The notes under the pieces are model-generated. The model was given only the letters and a program-made list of their open reading frames with translations, did no database searches and was not told the origin of the DNA. DNA of 64,000 nucleotides from Solanum dulcamara (Eukaryota; Streptophyta; Magnoliopsida; Solanales; Solanaceae): the NCBI RefSeq assembly GCF_947179165.1, contig NC_077240.1, positions 47,056,501-47,120,500 on the forward strand, read 5' to 3'. Shown here in pieces: positions 54,090 through 64,000 of this stretch. Numbering within the stretch: position 1 is the stretch's first letter; every line of letters begins with the position of its first letter. Both the position numbers and the translations under genes were made by a program.

Positions 54090-57000
54090 TGTCACGACCC
54101 AACTCCATAGGCCGCGATTGGGGTCTGACCTCGACCCCCTTATGCGTATATACCAGCTACACTTAAGTTGAATCGTGTGTGATATGATACTATACAAAAA
54201 AACCTCAATAGTTTAAAACTTGTTCATGTACGTATAGCCTTTTTCATTCGTATCATATCATGAAAGGGCACACGAGCCGACGAGGCTGCCATAACATTAA
54301 AAACACTTACAACATGTCGTATAGGCATAATAGAAACAAACTCATAAACAACCCATATTCCTATATCTATAGATCTATAGGAATAGTAATAGCAACATAT
54401 GGCAGGACAGGGCCCCCACCATCCCTTTGAATATACAAATATATACATATTACATGACCAATATCAAAAGTTAGGCTACGGAACAGTGGAGCGCTCCCAA
54501 CATCGCTGACTAGAAACCCTAAGCTGGCGAATCCCCAATATAAACATTTGTATCTACGGGCATGAAATGCAGCCCCCCCCTCTCCCCCCGAAAAAATGGG
54601 GGGTTAGTACGATATATGTACTGAGTATATAAAGCATAACAACATATAATTGAGACCATAACTGCAATAGGGATGTAGGGGACAAGTATAACAATTAACA
54701 AATTACTGTACCTGTACCTTAGGACACATAATCATATACATCATCATATATTGTGCCCGACCCTCTAGCGAACTCGGTGTCATAATCATTTCATCATATA
54801 CACATGTCATCATATCATCATGTATTTTAATTTATCATATCATCATATACGGCATCATATCATCATATATGGTATAATCTTATTGTGTATATCATCGTAT
54901 TACATCCGGTTTGTTATGGGGCTCGGGGTCACAAACGTATCTCTCTATTTTCATATGCATGCTTACATAAAGTATCCGGCCCTTTAGTGAGGGACTCGGT
55001 GAATGGAGTAGTGTACGTCTATAGCGTACCATCATAATATATATACCATACCCAATCCTCTAGGGAGGGACTCAATGTTCCTTCATTATTTTTCCACATA
55101 TACTATCATATTACAGCTGGCTCGAGACTTAATGAATAATCATATCGTCATAACATATATAATATATCATACCTCACGTACGGAATCATCTCCTCATGCA
55201 TGGAACTGTACATATCCATCCCAAGACGCGGTGAAAGAAGAAGTAAACATGCGCCCGACATAATATCTGGCCTATCGTGGGACGCGAAGAAAGAAGGGTT
55301 ACAGTATGCACGACTAGAGTAGTAAGAAACTATATGCAACTAAGTCACCCTCTGAGACTCAATGAAATAGTCAAGTGAATCGTCACCTGAAAACCAGAGT
55401 AATAGTCGTCTTAAATACCTTCTAAACACTGTTCGAGATCATATTAGCTGGAGTTTCAGGAATCGTAGACGTGTATTAAGATAAGGTTAAATAGTTTATG
55501 GAGATAGAGACATTTATCATTGCAGAGACCTTAGGAATAGGAGCTTATGCATTCAATTATCATTCATCAGATAGGAGACTTGAGTAGTTCAACTACTTAA
55601 GCATTCTAATATCAAGTAATGAATAGAAGTCATAAGTTATACCCGGATCTTATAACTAGAACTACCTCCACCTCATATCATATGCCATTACATTTATACT
55701 TAAGACATTTCAAAAGGAAGAACAGGCAGACTTTACATACACTACTGTTCATGATCTAGCAGCCTGGAAAGACAATAACTCAACTATTACAAGAGTCTTA
55801 ACATCATAAAGTGAATACAGTTTATGAATTACATTTGGAGTTTCATGAGTGGAATTATCTCCACCTTTCATATACAAACCATTCATAACCTATACCTAAG
55901 ACATGCCAAAATAAAAGAAGAGTAGCTCTACATACCTCTTACAGGTTATTCTTTATCCCGGTCGCCTCATTGTCCCATGAACCTAGGTAACATGAAAACA
56001 ATAAGAGTATCAACATCCTTAGATCTTTCAGCGTCTTACATTACTTACGAGTATTCATAAAACCCATTTCCTCGCTCGCCTTCTCGACTAGTTCTTTAAC
56101 TAGTTAAGGCGTTAACGAAAATCGGACAGCACCTCCCCTATAATGTGCCCTATCCAAATTCCCAATTATGTACCTAATATCTACAGCCAACAAAAAACAT
56201 AACCAGAAGCTCATATATATATAAAACATGGAAACATTATACATTACAACCTCCGAACGGCTCGTTTGAAATTACAATATCCAAAATAGGGTTTCTAGTT
56301 TCTATTTTGCGAAACCTTTAACCATATGAAGCAGGGGGGTCATGTGGCTACAACCAGAAGCTCCCCCCCTATTTTAGGACACATTTAGTCCCTGAAACAC
56401 ACACCACAAAACCAGCATCAGCCTCCACACACACAATGCCTCATTTCGACTACAATTTAACTACGATGACTTCAATTTTGATTATTTCTATTGTCGAGCA
56501 TTCCCATGACTTTTTTTATAATTCAATCAGTATACAAGGTATATAATAAACTACATAAAAACCCCATAAGCATCAAATTATAAGGGAATACCTTACCTTT
56601 CCCAAAATTGGCCAAAACTCGCCAAAATTGCACCTCGGAACTTCTTTATTCGTGCTGAAACTGCGTGGACTGCTTGCTGTCTGTTTTGGATGCACCAAGC
56701 CATGATTTTATACTTTTAATACCTCCATATCATTATGGTATAAGCTATATAATTAATTTACTGAATAAAATCGGGCCTTACCTATTTTTTCCCTTAGGCC
56801 ACCACCCTTTTCTCTCTAGGTTAGGGTTTCTTTTTCTAATTACTTTTGGTTGAAGTTTTAAGAAGAGAATGAGAAGATTAGTCATCAACATGTATATAAA
56901 TACAACTCCTTAGAAGGTGCCACATGGCATCCCCTTAGGGGTGACACATGGCAGCCTCCTAGGGAGCCACCTAAGCCCATGCGGTCTCTCACATGCTGCC

Positions 57001-57452
57001 ACATGGTAGTGGGGTCCACCCCCCCAAGCAGGAAGGTGGGTCATGTCCTTGCTTCAGCTGCTACCACATGGCACCTCCTCAAGCTTCCACGTGGCACTTC
57101 CTTCTTGCTGCCACGTGTCCTCCTCTTCTCTCCCTCGTGAGTTCATAATCTCGTCATATTTTAAGAGCCTATGTAATCCATGATACGTAAGCTTGGTATG
57201 TCCTCAAGTAGCTCAAGTATATAAGACTTATAAGTTAGTAGCTTACTTAGGTACATCGAGTCCTACGAGTCATTACTTGGCCTCCAATTCCTTCCGGATT
57301 CTTATGACTCTATTTCCAACTTTCTCTACTATGGGGTATCACATTCTCCCTTCCTTAGAGTCATTTGATAGTGTCGTAGCTTATCCGGCTCACACGATAA
57401 TTTCTAAGGAACTTAAGAAGACATTCTGAGCTCAAAAGTTTAGGGTGTAACA
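54090..57452 (-). mobile_element. Solo alpha LTR with perfect target-site duplication
   Basis: Plus view TGTCACGACCCAACTCC ... AGGGTGTAACA, 3363 bases, flanked by TTAAT at 54085-54089 and 57453-57457. It has the two-hairpin module at 54584-54624 (CCCCCC/GGGGGG and TTAGTAC/GTACTGA), a variable block near 54755-55290, a donor-like AG/GTAAGG (GT at 56781-56780), a TATA box and G-boxes. The CTTAAG tandem at its 5' end has shrunk to about two units. Confidence 0.95.
56892..57119 (-). promoter_or_regulatory. Promoter of solo alpha LTR
   Basis: Minus strand TATTTATATAC (56892-56902) with upstream GCCACATGGC (56919-56928), GACACATGGC (about 56943), CCACGTGGCA (57087-57096) and CCACGTGTCC (about 57111-57120). 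Confidence 0.65.
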
Positions 57453-58767
57453 TTAATGAAGGTTATTATAGTCTTTTCCCTATATATCATTAATGAATGT
57501 AGACAGTTTTTGGGACTAAGTCCATGTTTATTAGCTACCCTAAAACATTCTAACTCTCTCATTCTCTCCATAACTCCAAAAACCCCAAAGTCTTTTCTCA
57601 CAAGTCTTGTCTCAAGGTTTTCTTCTCTCTGAATCAAATTCAATAGGGTTTTTCAAGGTCAAGCTTTCAATCTCTTCAATCTAGGGCTAATCAAGGTTAA
57701 GACATATAGGACTTCATCCATGGGTACCTTTCACCTATGTAATCCCAAAGATTTCTTCTCAATTCTCTTATGATTTGCTCAATTAAAAGCCTTAATTACA
57801 TGATTTTTATTGGATTTTCTCAATTATATTATTCTGAAATAATTTTAGCCTAATTATGCATAATTCACATCATGATGTATGTTTTCAAGTTGAATTTCAA
57901 TGACCCGTGATATATGCTAGTTTCAAGTATGATTTATGAGATATGATCATGATTTTTAAGTTATACTTTATGAAAGCTTTATGCTATTAATCTAAGATGC
58001 TTTATGCAAATAAATTTATGAATGATGTTTCTATGATGCTTCAAGAAAACTTAAAGATAGGGCAAGTTAAGACCCTAAAGATGTTTATGATCAAAGATTT
58101 GTAATGATGGAAGGCCTACACCCACATTGCATGAGTTATATGAAAGATGAGCTAATCCTATGTCTTATTATGATAATGTTAGATGAGTTATTCTTAGTAT
58201 GTTTTATAAAGATGAATTAATAGGTAGTTACTATCTTTCCCTATGATGTTTATGATCATGTTTTTATGAGTTTTGTTTGGATATTGACTAAGCATAAAGA
58301 GGAATTTTAGGTAGAGTTCGGTTCGGTAATGTTGTTAATTACCCAAGGGAATCCTAGTAGCAACATTTAGTCCCAAACTACATTGCCCACATAGGTTTGC
58401 ATATGCCAATATGGCGAAGCTAGTGGATCAATATAGCCTAATTAAAGAGTTAGTTAATGGAGTATGCCTTGGGAAGGTAGCCTCCTCTATCTCGATGCAG
58501 GAATCATTGGGTACTATATATTAGCTCGCATGGTCTTATATGTCGGTTAAAGGTCCTATTCCAGATAGTTTTAATTGAGGTATGAGCTCTTATTATGATT
58601 ATGAGATTCTTTTGATATATTTACCAATGAGATAAATATTTTAATATTTTCATGAATTTAGATATGTTTTAAAGATATTAGTCTTGCATCCCATGATTTA
58701 AATTGATTATGTCATATGTTTATTATTCATGCAATCTCACATACTTAGTGCATTCAACGTACTAATG

Positions 58768-60843
58768 TGTCACCCGACCTAGGGCCTAGTCGTAATATGG
58801 AGATCGAAACACCAAAGAGCTCCAACCAAGCCCCTTGTTCATATCATAAGCATACATAAGGTAAAGTAAAAACAGAAACATCATAAGAAAGTCTAAACCA
58901 TGAATAGACAATGAAGAATGTCATATGACAACATAGACTCAAAACATTTTCCTAACTAGATGCCTCTACTCATGAACATGGGCGGGGTGTAAGAAATTTC
59001 CCTAGCTCTCCCTCAATACGAAGCATAACCAAAGTCTAATAAAACAAGAAATAAAAACTCATACTTGTCCTTGATAGATGAGGACTCACCAAGACATCAT
59101 TGATGGAAAGCTTATTAGCCACGTAGATGGCTATAATCCTCAACCTCGACCCCTACATTATGAGACAATGTAGGCAATAATATGTGCTAGTACATTTGAA
59201 TATAATAAGTATGCGGGAATGACATGCAACATGAATCATAAGATGCAATGACCAAGATTATATAAGATAAAAGAGGTTAAGTAAAGTCATGAGAAATACC
59301 GTGATGGTCAAAGCATTTAAAGGACATAGTTGAAGATCATAAAGTAGCATAATAGTCATAAACATATGTGGGATAGGAGTCATAACCGACATTATGACAA
59401 TGTGAGCTATAACATGGAATTTCATTGTCTCCCCATACAATAAAGAAAAGGGGAATCTACTTGCCAAGGTAGACTCTACCCTGCTATGCGGATCATGTAC
59501 ATATGATATATATGGATCGACTAGCTAAGCCATAAGGCAACCTACGGTAGGACGTAGTTTATGGGATATGAGGCTGCTACTAAGGCTTTTGGTAAGGCCC
59601 CCACCTCTATTCCACTCAGTGTTAAGTCAAATCCCACAAAATACATATGTAGCAAGTCATCATAGTTAACATATCATAGACATGATCATAGGCTTGAAAT
59701 TCATAGAGTAGCTCATTTCATAACGTAAGTAAAATGTTAGTATTTTCCTTTCACAATACAAATCATGCATAGATAATTCATATCATTAGGCCTTAATTCA
59801 CCACATAGGGCCCTAAGTCACCCTTTCCATAACTTGCATAAAGAAAGCATAATTTAAGACATACTTGAAAATCATACTCGAATAGTCATGCTTGAAAGTA
59901 AGTTCATTCAATGGAGGAGTAATTCATGCCTACTTGAGAGGTTAAATCCTAAAAGAAATATAGTTCATACACTTGAAAGAGTAGTTGATGAGAAGTACGG
60001 ATCAACAAAATAAAATAAAAGAATTTTAACACATAAGTCGCATTTGGTGAATGCGTTTTCTGGGAAACTAGCGACGGCGCAATAGTAACGCAATGGACCA
60101 AGGTGAAAACCACTGGGGAGCTCTGTAGGTGCTATAGTGGCACGTCGTTCCATGAGGAAAACTATAAAGACACATTCCTGGCATGATAGTGGCGGCCGCC
60201 CCAGCGGTTTCCTGGCAAATTCTAGATTTTTCATCATTTTTCATGAGTTTTCATCCCCTATAATAAAATCCTAAGGCCTAATTAATAATATAATGAATAT
60301 ATATATAAAGAATCTACCAATACTAAGAAATTACCAATCCATTTATGCCAAAAATATATTTGAATTCACAAGATACATCATAACTCATGCAATTGAAGTT
60401 GAAATTAAGAACATTCAAAGTATTAATTGAAATATGGAAGATTTAAGAAATTATTTGGGATCCATGAGTGAAAGGTGCCCATGGATGAATCCCACATACC
60501 TTGAATACAATTTATGAAGAAACTTGAAGAAGAACTTGAAGATCAATGGAGAATTTAAGAAGATTCTTGCTAGGTCTTCAATGGAGGTCTAGAGAGCCTT
60601 TGTAGAGAGAAGATTTTTAGGATGGGTGATTAGTGAATGAATAAGGAAAATTAAGAGATTTAGGGATTAAGTAGATTAGGAACCTAGCATAAAAACTATC
60701 TAGGTTCATTCCCCCTATAAAAATAGAGAAAAGACTACTTTGCCCTAACTGAAAATCCCCCTTAACCTACCAATGGATTCACCAAGGCTAATTATTCATC
60801 TTATTGTGTCATACTCTATCTGTCTCACACTCGAGATATTATA
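58768..60843 (-). repeat. 3' LTR of minus-strand element E2
   Basis: Plus view TGTCACCCGACC ... GATATTATA, 2076 bases. Hairpin 2 at 59152-59174 is perfect. A donor-like site lies near 60497. The U3 cassette (about 60045-60235) differs again, GC-rich with GGCGGCCGCC and GCGACGGCGC; a 90-codon open frame there is a by-product. The five bases on its left are TAATG. Confidence 0.85.
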
Positions 60844-61274
60844 ATATCTCCCCATTTGGAATATTCTTCCTCGAATGAGATAGAATCTAGCTTGAGTAGA
60901 ATAGAGTGAGTATGCAACAACCCAACATGAATGCAACAATCCAACTTCTGACTATCAACATCTTAATCATTTTTGTGGTATGCATGTATATGTCATGACG
61001 TGGAGAAGTTGAAACATAGGAGTTTTTGGAGGATTTGAGTATACATGTATAAGTACCTTAGGATGGATCGAAAGAAAAGAGGTAAGGATATCGTTTTCTC
61101 ATATGTGCTTCCGCTTCCCATTAAGTGCTTTTGACTTCTTAATTTCTCCATAAGGATTTAACGGATGCAACCTCTTTATTCCTTAATCTTTTCACTTGAC
61201 GGTCCAAAATCTCAGTCGAAACATCCTCATAAATCAAATTCTCTTTAATACTCACATTCTCCATTCGAAGGATT
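60844..61274 (-). pseudogene. Integrase C-terminal tail of element E2
   Basis: Minus strand: MENVSIKENLIYEDVSTEIL, DRQVKRLRNKEVASVKSLWRN and WEAEAHMRKRYPYLF (about 61070-61270), then tail and polypurine tract (AATGGGGAGATAT) before the LTR. All of Pol upstream of this is gone; at about 61274 the sequence changes to gag of a plus-strand element. Confidence 0.75.
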
Positions 61275-62330
61275 ATTATTGATGAGTATAAACACGCTCC
61301 AAATGACCCCATGAATGATTAAGTATCGAATGTGGAGTTTTGAGCGGCTCTTAAAATAATAGCCCAAGTTGTGACTACTTAAGTGAATAAAGGGGAGGTA
61401 CTCCTTAAAATGTGACTACTCCATCTTCGAGGGTAAGAGACTTCACGAGGATGAACCCTCCCGAGTTTCATGGAACCAAGGTTAATGAGGATCCCCAAGA
61501 CTTTGTAAATGAATTGTACAAGAATTGTGAGTATTATGAGAGTGTATTCAGAGGAAAAGGCGGAGTTGGCTGCCTATCAACTCAAAGGTGTTGCTCAAGT
61601 TTGGTATAGTCAATGGAGAGCGAAAAAGATTGAAGAGGGTCCTATAGTTTGGGAAGAGTTCAAAGTTGCCTTTCTTGGTCACTTTTTCCCACTTGAGCTA
61701 AGGGAAGTAAAGGTGTTGGAGTTTATCAATCTTAAGCAAAGGAGCATGAGTGTGAGGGAGTATGCCCTCAAATTCATTAAGTTATCCAAATACGTTCCTT
61801 CCTTGGTAGCTGACTCTCGTGCCCAAATGAGTAAATTTATTTCGGGAGTGTCAGACTTGGTTATGAAAGAGTATCGAACCGCTGCTCATCAAGGAGATGG
61901 AAATCTCTAGTCTTATGACCTATGCTGAGCAAATTAAGGCGAAAAGCTTAAGAAGAGAAATGCAAGGGAGTCCAAGAGGGGTTGGTATAAAGGTGGGTTT
62001 TCTCACAACAAGTTTGGTGGTGGAAATGGTCGTTTTTGACAAAGCCGAAAATCTCAAGTCCAAGGTTCTTCAAAAACTCTGGCTCCAAAATTTGAGAAAG
62101 ACAATGTGCCAAATACTAAGGCATAAGGTGGAGCTTCAAGAGGTCAAGTCACCCCTCAATGCAAGAAGTGTTGGAAAAAATATATAGGAGAGTGCTTAGC
62201 GAGTTTGGATGTTTATTACAAGTGTGCAAAGCCCAGTCATCATACTAGAAAGTGTAGAGGTAGGGATAGGGACCAAGTCTAGACTCAGGCTACTGATCAT
62301 CTGGATCAGCGTACTACTACTTCAGGTGGC
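61275..62330 (+). pseudogene. gag of plus-strand element E
   Basis: VSNVEF and ALKIIAQVV (near 61330-61370) match the Gag N-terminus. VRDFTRMNPPEFHGTKVNED (61412-61520) and, after a shift, EEKAELAAYQLKGVAQVWYS, LGHFFPLELREVKVLEFINL, VREYALKFIKLSKYVPSL (61509-61910) give the Retrotrans_gag domain. MTYAEQIKAKSLRREM opens the C-terminal part. The knuckle near 62208-62262 reads YYKCAKPSHHTRKC with the first Cys lost. LTR, primer-binding site and gag start are absent. Confidence 0.85.
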
Positions 62331-62870
62331 GGTTAGTGCAAAAACAGATTTTATGCCCTTCAGACTCATCAGGAGTTAGAGGATTCCCCTGATATTGTGA
62401 TTGGTATGTTGAAAGTCTTTGAATTTGATGTTTATGCATTATTAGATATGAGTGCTACTCTATTATTTTTTACTCCTTATGTTGCTATGAGATTCATTGT
62501 TTGCCCCAAGATTTTGCTAGACCTTTTTTTGTCTATACTCCGATTTGTGATTTAGTTGTGGCTAAAATAGTCTATAGAAATTATCAAGTTTCAGCCTTTG
62601 ATAAAGTCACCTCTGTTGATCTTGTAGAGCTTGATATGACCAATTTTGATGTTATTTTGGGTATGGATTGGCTTCATACATGCTCTGCCTCTATATGTTG
62701 TAGAACCCATGTAGTTAAGTTTCAGTTTCCCAATGAGCCAGTCTTAGAATGGAAAGGTAGTAATTTCTTGTTTAAGGATCAATTTATCTCATGCCTAAAA
62801 AGCTCGGAAAATAATTTCCAAAGGTTATATTTATCATCTAGTTTGGGTTAGAGGTACTAACTTTGAAATT
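62331..62870 (+). pseudogene. Protease region of element E
   Basis: KVFEFDVYALLDMSATLLFF (about 62405-62475) is the active-site region with DPGA changed to DMSA, removing the conserved Gly. Then LVEYTPICD-like text, SVDLVELDMTNFDVILGMDW, LHTCSASICCRTHVVKFQFP (62501-62851) match the protease C-terminal part. One shift separates the two. Confidence 0.75.
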
Positions 62871-64000
62871 CCTATTCTTTAGTCAGTTTCATTTGTTAAT
62901 GTGTTTTCAAAAGTTTTTCCCGATGATCTCTCAAGCATTCCTCCCAAAAGGGAAATAGACTTCGGTATTGATCTTCTCCCCGATACTCAGCCTATCTTCT
63001 CCATTCCTCCTTACTGAATGGTTCTGGCAGAATTGACAGAGTTAAAGGATCAGTTAAAGGATTTGCTAGATAAGGGTTTCATTAGACCTAGTATCCCTCC
63101 ATGGGGTGCTTCGGTTCTCTTTGTTAGAAAGAAGGATGGTTATCTTCATATATGTATTGATTATTGGCAGTTGAACAAGGTCATAATTAAGAATAAGTAC
63201 CCCATTCCAAGGATTGATGACCTATTCAATCAACTTCAAGGATCAAGCTATTTTTCTAAGATCGATCTCTGATCGTGTTATCCTCAACTATGAGTAAGAG
63301 ACTGTGACATTCCAAAGATGTCTTTTAGAACTCGATATGGTCACTTTGAATTTGGTTTGTAGCTTTTATGGATTTGATGAACAGGGTGTTCAAGCAATAC
63401 TTGAATATGTTCGTGATTCTCTTTATTGATGATATTTTGATTTACTCGCGGAGTGAGGAAGAGCATGCCAATCATTTGGTTTGTGGAAGGTTTCTCTTCC
63501 ATTACATCACCTTTGACTGCTTTAACTAAAAAGAAGGTGAAATTTCAATGGTCCGAGGCATGTGAGATAAGCTTTTAAGAGTTGAAGGATAAGCTTACCT
63601 AACTTTACCAAAAGTTTTCGATAGGTTTGTTGTGTATTGTGGTGCTTCATGAGTTGGTCTTGGTTGTGTTCTAATGCAAAATGGCAAAGTGATAGTTTAT
63701 GTTTCAAGGAAACTCAAGGAGCATGAGAATAATACCCAACTCATGATTTGGAGTTGGCGGTGCTGGTATTTGCTTTGAAGTTGTGGAGACACTATCTCTA
63801 TGGTGTTCATGTGGATATTTTTACCGACCACGAGAGTTTGCAATATGTATTCACTCAAAAAGATTTAAGTTGTTGAAGGATTATGAAGAGTGTTATATAC
63901 CATCTGGGTAAGGCGAATGTGGTTGTTGGTGCTCTTAGCAGATTGTCCATGAACAGTATTTCTCCTATTGAGGATGAGAAGAAAGAGCTAGTTCGGGATG
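62871..64000 (+). pseudogene. Reverse transcriptase and RNase H of element E, runs off the window
   Basis: [20 protein letters not shown], a stop in [48 protein letters not shown] then a stop (63018-63272); [18 protein letters not shown]; after a deletion [20 protein letters not shown] with FIDDILIYS kept (about 63370-63445). A deletion of ~190 bases between HANHL and the thumb follows. RNase H text (SWSEAC-like, [33 protein letters not shown]) is shifted several times up to 64000. Confidence 0.8.

Larger units (their letters stand above)
53546..58767 (+). repeat. Plus-strand LTR (CCATGG cassette), split and truncated
   Basis: Begins TGTAAGACCCTAGAATTTGG after CAATA. The cassette (about 53640-54060) has CACCATGGACCGTGGTG-type words. 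It is interrupted by the solo alpha LTR (54090-57452) and resumes to 58767, showing hairpin 1 at 58745-58765, where the next element begins. No 3' end seen. Confidence 0.75.

Noticed and set aside
54570..54603. C-run and G-run as a sequencing artefact or G-quadruplex
   Set aside because: The C and G runs take the place of hairpin 2 in all alpha LTRs, so a hairpin is the simpler reading; single runs on each strand do not make a quadruplex.
59965..60237. 90-codon minus-strand frame with several Cys
   Set aside because: It falls in the GC-rich cassette of the E2 LTR; the Cys spacing fits no zinc-finger pattern.

Overview
This window looks like gene-poor, repeat-packed heterochromatin of a flowering plant. 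Solanaceae is my guess from the style of the elements, but this is inference and I could not test it. I found no convincing host protein-coding gene. Nearly everything is decayed Ty3/gypsy LTR retrotransposon sequence. Several integrase tails carry a chromodomain-like end (YEEVP..ILDRQVK.LRNKEV.SVKVLWRN), which fits the Tekay/Del-type chromoviruses. Primer-binding sites match the 3' end of initiator tRNA-Met. Every polyprotein has stops, frameshifts or deletions.

Two LTR groups dominate. The alpha group has very long LTRs (about 3.2-3.7 kb), starting TGTTA.. and ending ..GTGACA. Five copies are visible: 1-804 (-, partial), 5365-8851 (+), 15396-18568 (-, solo), 42972-46651 (+, solo, perfect target duplication) and 54090-57452 (-, solo, perfect target duplication). 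The beta group has LTRs of about 2.0-2.3 kb with a shared backbone but interchangeable U3 cassettes: CCATGGTCCGTGG-like, TACGAGTCGTA-like, CCGCGACGCGG-like and others.

Layout. 1-8851: a minus-strand alpha LTR inserted in the 5' LTR of a plus-strand alpha element, which carries an antisense 5S rRNA-like sequence. 8852-13049: minus-strand element F. 13050-22444: LTR fragments that interrupt each other in a staircase, with a solo alpha LTR. 22445-27243: minus-strand element A. 27241-34787: minus-strand element B, the most complete, with gag, protease, RT/RNase H, integrase, primer-binding site and 5' LTR. 34788-39974: a pol fragment, then a plus-strand LTR split by a solo LTR. 39975-48336: minus-strand element C, its 5' LTR split by the solo alpha LTR. 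48337-50188: unassigned sequence holding a plastid tRNA-Arg-like fragment. 50189-53545: gag-LTR-integrase tandem remnant D. 53546-58767: plus-strand LTR split by a solo alpha LTR. 58768-61274: minus-strand LTR plus integrase tail. 61275-64000: plus-strand gag-pol running off the end.

The strongest structure not explained by ordinary annotation is shared across LTR families. (1) A pair of adjacent hairpins with compensatory stem changes lies near the 3' part of the LTRs. (2) A conserved splice-donor-like site lies downstream of the LTR TATA box and a branch point plus acceptor lies just before the gag ATG, implying a leader intron of about 1.6-1.75 kb that removes most of the LTR and the primer-binding site from a gag mRNA. 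(3) U3 cassettes made of short, often self-complementary repeats are swapped between LTR backbones.
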